Shown: in pieces, positions 50,874-60,497 of the stretch
How the letters are laid out: each line of letters starts with the position of its first letter
How positions within the stretch are numbered: position 1 is the first letter of the stretch
NCBI GenBank assembly: GCA_964468045.1
Contig: CAYXTO010000004.1
Location: 239,707 to 303,706, forward strand
Length of the DNA stretch: 64,000 nucleotides
Direction of reading: 5' to 3'
Source of the DNA: JAWKXU01 sp964468045
GTDB taxonomy: Bacteria; Pseudomonadota; Alphaproteobacteria; Sphingomonadales; Sphingomonadaceae
The notes under the pieces: generated by a model
Told to the model about the DNA's origin: nothing
Database searches by the model: none
The model's input: the letters and a program-made list of their open reading frames with translations, nothing else
Position numbers and translations under genes: made by a program

Positions 50874-51608
50874 ATGCCGCTGACCCTCGCCACGACCGCA
50901 CCCGGCGAGCCGGAAATCTTCGCCTCGCTGCAAGGCGAAGGCCCGTCGGCCGGGCTGCCCTGCACCTTCATCCGTCTGTCGCGCTGCAATCTCGCCTGCC
51001 TGTGGTGCGACACGGCCTACACCTGGCATTTCACCGGCGACAACCGCCCGCATCGCGACGGCATCACCCATGATCGCGCCACCAACCAGGTCACGCTGCG
51101 GGAAGACGATACGGCCGCTCTCATCGCCGCGCTCGGCCAGCCCCGGCTGGTGATCACCGGCGGGGAACCGCTGCTGCAGGCCCCCGCCCTCGCCCGCCTG
51201 CTGGCCGTGCTGCCCGGCATCCGGGTGGAAGTCGAGACCAACGGCACGGTGGCGCCGCCTGCCGCGCTCGACTCGCTGATCCACCAATATAACGTCAGCC
51301 CCAAGCTCGCCCATAGCGGCAATCCGGCGGAGCTGGCCCTGCCGCCGGAGCGGCTGCGGGATTGGGCCGCGAACGAGCGGGCGTGGTTCAAATTCGTGAT
51401 CGCGCAGCCTGCCGATGTGGAGGAAGTGCTGGACCTGCAGCGCGAATACGGGATTGCCGGCGAACGCATCTTCCTGATGCCGGAAGGCACGGACAGCGCG
51501 ATCCTGCGCGAGCGCGAAAAATGGCTGGCGGAGCTGTGCCTGCGGCACGGTTTCCGGATGAGCGACCGGCTGCATATCCATCTCTACGGAGATACGCGAG
51601 GAACTTGA
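50874..51608 (+). CDS. queE: 7-carboxy-7-deazaguanine synthase (radical SAM)
   Basis: QueE makes the deazaguanine core of queuosine from carboxytetrahydropterin. The radical-SAM CX3CX2C motif is C38-C42-C45 (SRCNLACLWCDT), followed by LVITGGEPLLQ and VEVETNGTVAPP. It has 244 residues. The ATG at 50874 has no strong Shine-Dalgarno; the leader holds the GTGTCAAC element. The other queuosine genes (queC, queD, queF) are not in the window. Confidence 0.93.
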   Translation: MPLTLATTAPGEPEIFASLQGEGPSAGLPCTFIRLSRCNLACLWCDTAYTWHFTGDNRPHRDGITHDRATNQVTLREDDTAALIAALGQPRLVITGGEPLLQAPALARLLAVLPGIRVEVETNGTVAPPAALDSLIHQYNVSPKLAHSGNPAELALPPERLRDWAANERAWFKFVIAQPADVEEVLDLQREYGIAGERIFLMPEGTDSAILREREKWLAELCLRHGFRMSDRLHIHLYGDTRGT

Positions 51609-51787
51609 TTGGGGAGCCTCAGGCGCCGGCGGCTGCATCCGCAGCCTTGGCTATCCTCGCGCCTGGCGGCGCTGCGGACGGCCAGTCGGCCTTGCGGAAC
51701 CCGCCGGTTCCGGGTGTTTCGCCTCAAGCACCGGCGCGCTCGGCCAGCCAACCCTAGGGGGCGATCCTTATGGCAGAAAGCAAGGCC

Positions 51788-51813
51788 GGGCTTCGACAGG
51801 CTCAGCCCGAACG
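51788..51813. repeat. Half copy of the family B repeat between queE and the HerA-like gene
   Basis: The segment CTTCGACAGGCTCAGCCCGA with flanking bases repeats one arm of the family B element; the opposite arm is missing. The remainder of the 252-base gap 51609-51860 is GC-rich and shows no gene. Confidence 0.6.
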
Positions 51814-51860
51814 GACAGGATTGCTCCTGCCTCCCACTACAGGGCGCGACGATGGGACGC

Positions 51861-53561
51861 TTATCTGCCCTGCGCGCGCCAGCGGCGGACGGTGCGCTCC
51901 ACCGCTTCCTCCTCACCACCGGTCACGCGCCACAGATCCACGAAGGACGGGTCTTCAGAGGCGGGGCGACGCACTTCCTCCAGATTGTCGAACGATACGC
52001 GGATCGGAATCGACACGCCCTCGCCGCAGACGATGCATTCGCGGTTGCGCAACGCGGGGATGGAATCGAGGAAGCCGCGCGCGCCTTCCGGCATCGCCGC
52101 CTTCACGAAGCTCTGGTCGCGATCGTTGTTGAGGCGCATCGAGATGATCGTGCCGCACTGGGAAAGCACGCCTTCGGCAAGGTCCGACGGGCGCTGCGTG
52201 ATGAGCCCCAGCGAGATCCCGTATTTGCGGCCTTCCTTCGCGATACGCGAGAGGATGCGCCCCACCGAGGAGCCATCCGCGTTCTTCTCGCTCGGCACAT
52301 AGCGGTGCGCCTCTTCGCACACCAGCAGCACCGGTCGCAGCTTCTCGTCGCGGCCCCAGATCGCGAAGTCGAACACCAGGCGGCTGAGCACGGCCACCAC
52401 GGTCGAGGTGATGTCCGAAGGCACGCCGGACACGTCGATAATGGAAATCGGCCTGCCGTCGCTCGGCATGCGGAAAATCTTGGCGATGAATTCCGCCATT
52501 GTATCCCCGACCAGCATGCCCGAGAACATGAACTGGTAGCGCGGATCGGCCTTCAATTCGTCGATCTTGGTCTTGATCCGCATATAGGGCGCGCTGGACG
52601 TCGCCTTGTCGAGCTTGCCCATCTCGTTCTGGATGATGTTGGTCAGGTCCGAAAGGAGATAGGGGATCGGCGAATCCACCGTCAGCTTGCCCAGCCCTTC
52701 GGCAAGGCGGTTCTTCATGCGGGACTGGAGCAGGCACTTGGCGAGGATGTCCGCATCCTCCTGCCGCGCATTGCCGCTGCTGGTCAGGAAGACTTCGCAA
52801 TGTTCCTCGAAGTTCATCAGCCAATAGGGCATCTGCAAATTGGAAACGTCCAGGATCAACCCGTTGCTGCGGAAGGCGGAAGCATATTCGCCATGCGGGT
52901 CGATCATCAGGATATGGCCTTCCGGCGCCGCCTCGCAGATGCGGTGCAGGATCAGGGCCGCGCTGGTGGACTTGCCGGTGCCGGTCGAACCCAGCAGCGC
53001 GAAATGCTTGCCCAGCAAGGCATCGATATACAGCCCAGCGCGGATGTCGGAGGTGGGATAGACCGTGCCGATCTGGATAGAAGAGCGGCCGTCGCTGGCG
53101 TAGATGTGGCGCAAATCCGCATTGGTGGCCGGATAGACCAGCGCGCCGGGAATGGGATAGCGAGTCACGCCGCGGCGGAAGCTGTGGATGCGCCCGGTGA
53201 GCTTTTCCTCCTCGCCTTCTCCCAGGAAGTCGATATTGGCGATGATGCCCTGCTGGTTGCGCCCGTCCTTCTTCTGGGTGCGCACGCTGGCGAGGAGCCA
53301 GCCGGAACCGACCCGGATCTTGATCTGGCTGCCGACCTGCCCGGCCAGCGCGATCGACGGATCGGGATCCTCGCTACATTCGTTGAGGCGATGCAGGTCG
53401 AGCGCGATCTGCGACGACGAGCCGGCAATCTCCAGCACTACGCCGATCGGCAATTTCGCATTGTCGCCGGCGCCAGCTTGGGCCGCGACATGCGGCGCGA
53501 GGTCGCCCGGCATGGCCGCCGGGGTGGAAGTCTGGAAATTCAGGTTGCTCATATCGCTCAT
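51861..53561 (-). CDS. HerA-like ATP-binding protein (FtsK/HerA superfamily)
   Basis: A P-loop ATPase of the HerA/DUF87 type. An N-terminal beta-rich HAS-barrel region (about 35-165) precedes Walker A GSTGTGKST (191-199). Walker B lies in PVLLVCEEAHRYVP and the arginine-finger/sensor region in ISLGLITQRPSDLAEGVLSQ. It has 566 residues. HerA proteins pump DNA with NurA nucleases or act in mobile-element defence. No nurA or defence partner is adjacent: the neighbours are the TIGR02186 and TauE/SafE genes, 86 bases upstream. Role therefore open; a general DNA-repair HerA is the simplest reading. Confidence 0.85.
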   Translation of the reverse strand: MSDMSNLNFQTSTPAAMPGDLAPHVAAQAGAGDNAKLPIGVVLEIAGSSSQIALDLHRLNECSEDPDPSIALAGQVGSQIKIRVGSGWLLASVRTQKKDGRNQQGIIANIDFLGEGEEEKLTGRIHSFRRGVTRYPIPGALVYPATNADLRHIYASDGRSSIQIGTVYPTSDIRAGLYIDALLGKHFALLGSTGTGKSTSAALILHRICEAAPEGHILMIDPHGEYASAFRSNGLILDVSNLQMPYWLMNFEEHCEVFLTSSGNARQEDADILAKCLLQSRMKNRLAEGLGKLTVDSPIPYLLSDLTNIIQNEMGKLDKATSSAPYMRIKTKIDELKADPRYQFMFSGMLVGDTMAEFIAKIFRMPSDGRPISIIDVSGVPSDITSTVVAVLSRLVFDFAIWGRDEKLRPVLLVCEEAHRYVPSEKNADGSSVGRILSRIAKEGRKYGISLGLITQRPSDLAEGVLSQCGTIISMRLNNDRDQSFVKAAMPEGARGFLDSIPALRNRECIVCGEGVSIPIRVSFDNLEEVRRPASEDPSFVDLWRVTGGEEEAVERTVRRWRAQGR

Positions 53562-53647
53562 GCTGTGCGTTGTCCCGCCCCAGGGTCGGTAAAGCGGCAA
53601 TTTATCGGCGATGAAGTTAAGAACGCGTCAATTCGGGATTATGCCCA

Positions 53648-54396
53648 TCAAATCAGCGCAAAGAGCCTTCCGGCGATCCAGCCCATCGCGACGGACACGG
53701 CCACGGCGATCAGCCCGTACAACAGCGAATGTTCCTCCGCGAAATTGGCGACCAGCCGGTCGAAGCCGAACTTGCGCACCTCCACGGTCGCGGTTGCCGA
53801 CGCGATCACGCGCCCCTTGGTGATGGCGAAGGTTTCCGCCTGGTAAGTGCCGGTCTGCACCCTGGAAGGCAGGCTGATGCGGGCCTGGTAAAGCACCTGC
53901 TCGCTCACGCGGACGCCGTTGCCGTCCTGCTTGTACAGGCCCTGGCGCCGCATCAGATCGACCAGACCGGCAGCGAAGCGGGCCTGCTCGTCCGGCCGGA
54001 TCGTGCCGGAAGGGGAAAGCTGCAGCCAATCGAGGCCCAGTTCGTAGATCGCGGCGGTGCGGTCGTCCACGATCTGCGAGATGGGCCGGGACGAGGAAAC
54101 CGCGAAAAAGGACGGCGCCGAACGGAAGGCGGTGCTGTGGGCATTGAGCCAGATGCCCGCGATCTTCTCCTTTTCCCGCAGCAGGATCGGCTGGGTCGGC
54201 CCCTTCAGCACCACCACGATATCGTAATCCTGCCCGGCGCGCGTGCCCTGGGGATCGAGGATCGCGCCGAACAGCAGGAGCTCCGTCCCGGTGAAGCCCT
54301 GCTGGACATGGACTTCGTGCTGTGAAACCTCCGGCACCAGGATCGGGTCGCGCGCGCCGCCCAGCAGCAGCAAGGCAAGCAGGGCGCAGAATATCC

Positions 54397-54400
<4 letters not shown>
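53648..54400 (-). CDS. TIGR02186-family membrane protein
   Basis: A protein of a family largely confined to alphaproteobacteria and nearly always beside a TauE/SafE permease. It has a signal-like N-terminus (FCALLALLLLGGA), then a periplasmic beta-rich part with VPEVSQHEVHVQQGFTGTEL and GQDYDIVVVLKGPTQPILLR. A C-terminal membrane helix (YGLIAVAVSVAMGWIAGRL) follows. It has 250 residues. The GTG at 54400 overlaps the TauE/SafE stop (GTGA), showing tight coupling. Its molecular function is not known; a role as a partner or redox/sulfur-handling factor of the permease is inference. Confidence 0.82.
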
Positions 54401-55311
<911 letters not shown>

Positions 55312-55461
55312 GGCCCAGTGGGTTAAGGCGGTATGGCGATTACCGCAACGGCGGGTGCCGGGAATCCCATCAAAATCCTGCGGACACCGCCAGTCCTCAG
55401 GGTTTGGTCATGATTGTCCTGCATCAGGGCGACTTGCTCCTGCGAGGGCGGAAGGAGAGAA

Positions 55462-56287
55462 GTGGAAGTGGAGAATGGAGCGGGTTCGACGGCCCTTGCG
55501 CCGGAAAAGCCGCGCTTTGATCCCGCGTCACCGGCCCATCGCGCCTTCGAGGCGGCCGCGCGCGCTGCGGGAATGGAACCGGCCAGTCCGTGGATCGGAG
55601 GCTATGCGGATTATGAATGGACGCATCTGCGCCCGCTGCTGCAGGCTTACCAGCTCGCGCCCGCCGCCAAGGATGTGCTGGAATTCGGCTGCAATGCCGG
55701 CGGTTCGTCTGTCGTTCTGGCCGCACTGCGCGCGCGACTGACCGGAGTGGACGTCGATGCCGGGGCCGTGCGCGTGGCCGCCGCCAATCTGGAAAGGCAT
55801 GGGCTTGGCGGTTCCGCGCATATTCTGCACGTGCTCGATACCCGGCACATGCCATTCGCAGCCGGCTCCTTCGACTTCATCCTGGCGAACAGCGTGCTCG
55901 AATATGTCGCTCCCGATCAGCTGGATGCGGTGATGGCCGAGCTGCACCGCCTGCTTCGCCGGTGGGGCGATGCTGATATGCGGGACCGCCAGCCGGCTGG
56001 CTCCCCGGGAAATTCATTCCCGGCGCTGGCTGGTCAATTATCTGCCTCGCTGGGCCGACAAGCTGACCGGGAGACCGCTGCAAAGAGGGTTAAGCCCGCG
56101 CTTGCTGGTAAGAGCCATTCGCGGACGGTTCGTCGATGCGACAGGCCGCTACTGGCTGGAGGGACGGCGGGCGATCCATGGCGCACCGTCCCCGTCCATG
56201 CGGCTTCTGGACGCTCTCGTCCGGCCGACCGGCCGCAGTCCGGGCTGGGTCGCTCCCCATATCGAGGTGCTGCTGCGTAAACCGTGA
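55462..56287 (+). pseudogene. SAM-dependent methyltransferase interrupted by a frameshift
   Basis: The first part (to about 55960) reads a class I methyltransferase fold: VLEFGCNAGGSSVVLAALRA (SAM motif I), TGVDVDAGAVRVA and FDFILANSVLEYVAPDQLD (post-motif region). After LHRLL the reading frame gives nonsense. The natural continuation, MLICGTASRLAPREIHSRRW, is in the next frame from 55970 and runs to 56287. Restoring the usual LLRPGGAM sequence needs about two bases missing near 55959-55964 (CGCCGG where CGCCCGGG would fit). A GTG at 55462 or 55468 with AAGGAG upstream is the likely start. Either a young pseudogene or a sequencing error. Divergent from the TauE/SafE gene. Confidence 0.75.
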
Positions 56288-56343
56288 GGCGGATCGGCGG
56301 CACCCGGGCGATGGCCGCGATGGGCGGCTGGCGGGAAGCCACA

Positions 56344-57510
56344 TCAGAATCCCGCGGACATCGTCACCGCCGGTCCCGACTTCGGCTCGGCCTCGCCCAT
56401 GATCCGAAACCGCCAGTCCATCGAGACGCGGGAGGGCACGCCCATCAGGTCGACCGATGCGCTGGCGCTCGGCCCGACATCGAGCCGCTGGGCGCCCTTC
56501 TGCGCGCCGCCCCATATGCCACCTCCCAGCCTCAGTTCCATGCCGCCGGGCGATGCGACTCCGCGATCGATCCGCATCAGCCCGTCGATGAAGGGAGTCC
56601 TGAACGACCCGCCGACATAGCCGCCCTGGAGATAGGCATCGCCGCGCAAACCGAACGGAAGCTTGACCGGCGGCAATTCGGTATAGGCCAGCGCTGCGGG
56701 CCGGATGCTGGTCCGGCCAAGGCTGTTGAAAACCCGGCCTTCGGCGGCCACCATCACAGGCAGGGCGGCAAGCGGACGGATCCCGAAGCCAAGCGCCGCC
56801 TCGCTCTGCCGGATGCCGCCCATCGCCTGGCTCGCCCGCAGATAGGCGATCGGCGAATGCGCACTTTGCGGCGCCAGATGATAGCGCAGCACGGCGCCCG
56901 CCTGACTTCCGCCATAGACCGGCCGCCCCGCCGCGAGCGACTGCGCATTCTCCCGGCGCAGCAGCATCCATGCGTCCGCCGACCAGCGATCTCCGCCCTT
57001 CTGCGCCGCCCCGGGCGACAAGGGCAAGGGCGCTGGCGCTTCCGGTATCGACTGCCCGCCATAGGCAGCCATTCCCGGCAAGGTCCCGATGCGCCCGAGC
57101 GCTTCGACCAAGGCTCGATCGTCGCCGCGAAGCAGCCCGGCCGCTCCCCCCGTCTTCGGATCCATGCCTTGCAGCGCGGACCGGAGGGCGTCCGCCGAGA
57201 TGATCACCCTGACCGGCTGCAGCGGCCCCATCTGACCGGCTGCGGGCCATGCGATCGGGCCGGGCCACTGCCATTGCGCCGGTTGCATGGTCCAGGGCCC
57301 ATAGGCGTGTGGGACGGAGACCGGCACATAGGGGCCGGCCAGTTCTTCCTCCTCCTGGGTTTGTCCTTCGACCTGGACCAGCATGGCGCGTGCAGCCTGC
57401 CCTTCCCGCCATTGCGGCGGCTGCCAAGTCACCATCCGGATCGCGACCCATCCCCCGAGAACGAGTAGCAGGACGGCCAGCGGCTGGCCGCGCAATCTGT
57501 CGCCAATCAT
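56344..57510 (-). CDS. NfrA-like outer-membrane barrel protein (polysaccharide export partner)
   Basis: A 388-residue protein with an N-terminal hydrophobic anchor or signal (PLAVLLLVLGGWVAIRM), a Pro/Gln-rich region and a domain of about 100 residues (ADALRSALQGMDPKTGGAAG). A long C-terminal part alternates short strands (YGGSQAGAVLRYHLAP, AYLQGGYVGGSFRTP) and ends in phenylalanine (VTMSAGF), as outer-membrane barrels do. The ATG at 57510 touches the stop of the glycosyltransferase gene (TGATG). Glycosyltransferase plus barrel resembles the NfrB-NfrA pair of E. coli, used for phage N4 entry and linked to exopolysaccharide secretion. Homology is by architecture and context; the E. coli NfrA is much longer. 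Confidence 0.6.
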   Translation of the reverse strand: MIGDRLRGQPLAVLLLVLGGWVAIRMVTWQPPQWREGQAARAMLVQVEGQTQEEEELAGPYVPVSVPHAYGPWTMQPAQWQWPGPIAWPAAGQMGPLQPVRVIISADALRSALQGMDPKTGGAAGLLRGDDRALVEALGRIGTLPGMAAYGGQSIPEAPAPLPLSPGAAQKGGDRWSADAWMLLRRENAQSLAAGRPVYGGSQAGAVLRYHLAPQSAHSPIAYLRASQAMGGIRQSEAALGFGIRPLAALPVMVAAEGRVFNSLGRTSIRPAALAYTELPPVKLPFGLRGDAYLQGGYVGGSFRTPFIDGLMRIDRGVASPGGMELRLGGGIWGGAQKGAQRLDVGPSASASVDLMGVPSRVSMDWRFRIMGEAEPKSGPAVTMSAGF

Positions 57511-58907
57511 CAGGATACGGCCCCCTTGAGTATGGCGGGGTGGGATCGATGCTCCGTCTTGTCCCAGACGGGCGGATGGCCGTTGAGCGACCGCAAATAG
57601 GCGGCCAGGGCCCGCCTGCCCGCAATGATCGTGATGACATTGGCGAAGGGAATGCGCAGGATCGCGACAATCCCTTCCACCACGCCATATTCCTGCGTGG
57701 TGAAGGCAAACCGCCAGGCCGCGCGCCACAGGAAGCTCGCGACATTGGCCAGCAGGATGACCTGCAGCACCGCGCCGGGCTTCGGCATGTCGACCCAGCC
57801 CAGCAGGCTGGTCAGCCAGAGAAAGGCGATGATGAGGAAGAACAGGTAGCCGGACGCGAGTACGAGGCCGGCCAGCGGCCCGCGCCGGTCTCGCAGGCGC
57901 ATCCATCGTTCGACCAGCGAGCCGTCCCAACCCAGCCTGTCCCAGCCCTGGAACGCGATCCCGTGAATCCAGCGGGTTTTCTGGCGGACCGCTTCATTCA
58001 GGGTGCCGGGGAAAAACGCGCGGGTGGCGACCAGCTGCCCATCCTGCCCGCGTATCCGCAGGAACCGCGATTTTCCGCCCAGCGCGCCGATCTTCAGGCC
58101 AAGCTCGTAATCCTCCGTCAGCGATTCGCCGGCAAAGGGCGCCTCGGGACGTCCGGCCCGCAGCGCTATCCTTTCCAGCGCATCGCGGGAAAAGGCGCAG
58201 CCCACCCCGGCGGCGGGCAAGCCGGCTCCCAAGGCTTCGCGCACGACCATCGCCTTGCCATGGGATTCGGCGAACTCATCGCAATAATGACCCGCGATCC
58301 AGCGCGAATCCGGCTGGATCTGGGGCAACACCGGCAATTGGACGAATTCCGCCTGTTCAAGCGCCCGGTCGAGCAGGGGGAGCGCGGCGGGATCGACCAT
58401 ATCCTCCGCATCGTGCAGAAGCACGACCCGCGCCCGCACGCCCCTGCGCCGCTCATCCTCGCACAGCGCCGCATATATCCGGTTGAGGCAGTCCGCCTTG
58501 CTGCTGGAGCCATCGCGCCCGTGCACAACCAGCCGCACCCGTGAGCTGCCGCCCGCCGCCGCGATGACGGCGTCCACGGTCGCCGGATCATTGCGATAGC
58601 ACCCGACGTAGATCCGCAGGTCGTCCTGCGGCCAGGCTTCCAGCGCATGGGAGACGGTGGCGCCAATCACCTCCGCTTCCTGCCAGGCGGGGATCATCAC
58701 CGCCGCCCGCCCGGAAAGCGGACGGCCACGCAATGCCGCGCGATCAACGGTTTCCGTTTCGGCCTTGCCGGTCAGCTTGAGCCAAAGCCAGATCAGGTCG
58801 ACCGCGATGTCGTCCATCGAGCCGATCAGGAAGAAAAGGCCGGCGAAGAGCAGCAGCTCGTAACCTGCCAGCGCCACCCATTCGAGTGGTGTGAACCCCA
58901 GCAACAC
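57510..58907 (-). CDS. NfrB-like family 2 membrane glycosyltransferase
   Basis: A processive-type GT2 with the D,D,D,QxxRW-type pattern: AVMIPAWQEAEVIGATV, VVLLHDAEDMVDP, SLTEDYELG and VRQKTRWIHGIAFQGW. Membrane helices lie near 10-40 and in the C-terminal part (about 345-430), as in cellulose-synthase-like enzymes. It has 465 residues. A C-terminal MshEN domain, found in E. coli NfrB, is absent. The GTG at 58907 is the start I favour. It is coupled to the downstream barrel gene, so a surface polysaccharide that is polymerised and exported is the most likely product. Confidence 0.82.
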   Translation of the reverse strand: MLLGFTPLEWVALAGYELLLFAGLFFLIGSMDDIAVDLIWLWLKLTGKAETETVDRAALRGRPLSGRAAVMIPAWQEAEVIGATVSHALEAWPQDDLRIYVGCYRNDPATVDAVIAAAGGSSRVRLVVHGRDGSSSKADCLNRIYAALCEDERRRGVRARVVLLHDAEDMVDPAALPLLDRALEQAEFVQLPVLPQIQPDSRWIAGHYCDEFAESHGKAMVVREALGAGLPAAGVGCAFSRDALERIALRAGRPEAPFAGESLTEDYELGLKIGALGGKSRFLRIRGQDGQLVATRAFFPGTLNEAVRQKTRWIHGIAFQGWDRLGWDGSLVERWMRLRDRRGPLAGLVLASGYLFFLIIAFLWLTSLLGWVDMPKPGAVLQVILLANVASFLWRAAWRFAFTTQEYGVVEGIVAILRIPFANVITIIAGRRALAAYLRSLNGHPPVWDKTEHRSHPAILKGAVS

Positions 58908-59044
58908 CGACGAACGCCCCCGCTCTCAGCCCCTCAGGAAACTCGCCTATCGGAGCGCTCAACCACTTGCAATGGAGGAACATTTCCAAAATGGATAGGT
59001 CTCCTCTCCACCGCCGGCATTTCCGGCAAGCGATGGGCCGGACC

Positions 59045-59500
59045 TCACCAGTTTCCGACATTCTCCATGCTGGCCCAGGGTTCCTGCGGCGGCAGCCGAT
59101 CTCCATGCTGGAGCAATTCCACCGAGATGCCGTCGGGCGATTTGACGAAGGCCATGTAGCCATCGCGCGGAGGCCGGTTGATCGCCACGCCCGCATCGGC
59201 CAGCCGTTGGCAGGTTTCGTAGATGTTCTCGACCCGATAGGCGATGTGGCCGAAATTGCGCCCGCCGCCATAGGCTTCCGGTTCGCTGCCGTCCTCGGGC
59301 GGCCAGTTGTAGGTCAGCTCCAGCTCGGCGATGCCAGCCTGGTTGGGCGCCGCGAGGAAGATCAAGGTGAACCGGCCCTGCTCCGATTCATGCCGCCGCA
59401 CCTCCTCAAGGCCGAGCAGCCGAAAAAAGGCCACGGTCTTGTCCGGATCGGCAACCCTGATCATGGTGTGAAGAAATTTGATCAAGAAAGACTTCTCCAT
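59045..59500 (-). CDS. gloA: Glyoxalase-I-like VOC protein (lactoylglutathione lyase)
   Basis: VOC-fold metal enzyme that isomerises the methylglyoxal-glutathione adduct. The metal ligands are visible in H11 (KFLHTMIRV), the glutamate of AELELTYNW, the histidine of RNFGHIAYRV and the glutamate of SPDGISVELLQ. The VRVxDxxKSxxFY-type segment DPDKTVAFFRLLGLEEVRRH follows. It has 151 residues. Stands alone between the glycosyltransferase gene and the divergent SIMPL gene. Confidence 0.88.
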   Translation of the reverse strand: MEKSFLIKFLHTMIRVADPDKTVAFFRLLGLEEVRRHESEQGRFTLIFLAAPNQAGIAELELTYNWPPEDGSEPEAYGGGRNFGHIAYRVENIYETCQRLADAGVAINRPPRDGYMAFVKSPDGISVELLQHGDRLPPQEPWASMENVGNW

Positions 59501-59574
59501 TCGTCCATATTAAAACACGGTTCATCGGCGGGGTGCCATACAGAGCCCGCCTGTTCTGAGAGGATCGACGCCAG

Positions 59575-60330
59575 ATGTCCGAGTCTAACCCTGAAAGCTC
59601 GCCCGCCGCCAGCCCGTTCTGGCGTGATTCGACCAGCCGCCGCTGGCTGGCCAGTTCCGGGATCGTCGCGATCGGCCTGATCCTGGGCGGCTATCTCCTC
59701 GGCGATGGCCTCACGCGGGCGCGCCATGCGGACCGGTCCGTCACCGTGCGCGGACTGGCGGAACGCGAAGTGACCGCCGACCTCGCTACCTGGACGATCG
59801 CCTATTCCTCCACCGCCGGCGATCTCGCCTCCGCGCAGGGCAGCGTCGACCGCGACACCGCCTCGATCAAGGCGTTCTTCGCGGAGCTTGGGTTTCCGGC
59901 CAGCGCATTGCAGCCCGCCGGCGTCAATGTGTCCCAGTTCACCACAGATGGCGTCACGCAATTCACCGTCAGGCAGCGCATGACCTTGCGCAGCACGGAC
60001 ATCAAGCGCGCGCAGGAAGCGGTCCGCAAGCAATTCGATCTGGTGAAGCGCGGCGTCGTGCTGGAGGAAGGGTCCGGCATGGCCTATACCTTCACCAAGC
60101 TCAACGACATCAAGCCTCCCATGGTGGCGGAGGCGACCAAGGACGCTCGCGCCGCCGCGGAACAATTCGCCGAAGACAGCGGCACCAGCGTCGGCGGCAT
60201 CAAGCAGGCGACCCAGGGCTATTTCTCGGTCGAAGCGCGCGACGGCGACAGCGGAGGCGGCTGGGGCGTGTCGGATACGCCCTACAAGAAGGTACGGGTC
60301 GTCACGACCATCGACTTCTATCTCCGATAA
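59575..60330 (+). CDS. SIMPL (DUF541)-domain membrane-anchored protein
   Basis: A 251-residue protein with one N-terminal membrane helix (about 28-46, SGIVAIGLILGGYLLGDGL) and a periplasmic SIMPL/DUF541 domain. The domain opens SVTVRGLAEREVTADLATWT and closes VSDTPYKKVRVVTTIDFYL. DUF541 proteins include oxidative-stress-defence factors and IRAK1-binding-like proteins; exact role unknown. The ATG at 59575 is the start. It is followed by a GC hairpin with a T-rich tail. Confidence 0.86.
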   Translation: MSESNPESSPAASPFWRDSTSRRWLASSGIVAIGLILGGYLLGDGLTRARHADRSVTVRGLAEREVTADLATWTIAYSSTAGDLASAQGSVDRDTASIKAFFAELGFPASALQPAGVNVSQFTTDGVTQFTVRQRMTLRSTDIKRAQEAVRKQFDLVKRGVVLEEGSGMAYTFTKLNDIKPPMVAEATKDARAAAEQFAEDSGTSVGGIKQATQGYFSVEARDGDSGGGWGVSDTPYKKVRVVTTIDFYLR

Positions 60331-60351
60331 AGGCGCCCCGCGCGACGAGAC

Positions 60352-60380
60352 AGGCCCGCACCGTTTGGCGCGGGCCTTGT
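60352..60380 (+). terminator. Putative terminator after the SIMPL gene
   Basis: A 7-base stem (GGCCCGC / GCGGGCC) around a 10-base loop begins 23 bases after the stop codon and is followed by TTGTCCCCCTT. Modest T content, so moderate confidence. Confidence 0.45.
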
Positions 60381-60451
60381 CCCCCTTGAGAACCGGCGTT
60401 CCAGACCCGTTCCGGCTGGCCGGAAAGAATCTGGAATTCGCCTGTTTTTCC

Positions 60452-60496
60452 GTGATTTCCGAATCAGCAAGTGCTCCCACTTGCTTCGAAAATCAC
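60452..60496 (-). terminator. Long imperfect hairpin directly after the TorF porin gene
   Basis: Three nested stems pair across 45 bases: GTGATTT/AAATCAC, CGAA/TTCG and AGCAAGTG/CACTTGCT with a CTCC loop. The element starts one base after the porin stop. Without a T-run on the minus strand it may stabilise the abundant porin mRNA as well as end it. Confidence 0.55.
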
Positions 60497-60497
60497 T

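Noticed and set aside
51609..53846. 745-codon open frame on the plus strand over the HerA-like gene
   Set aside because: The minus strand encodes the ATPase with intact Walker motifs; the plus frame is His/Arg-rich antisense sequence with no recognisable fold.
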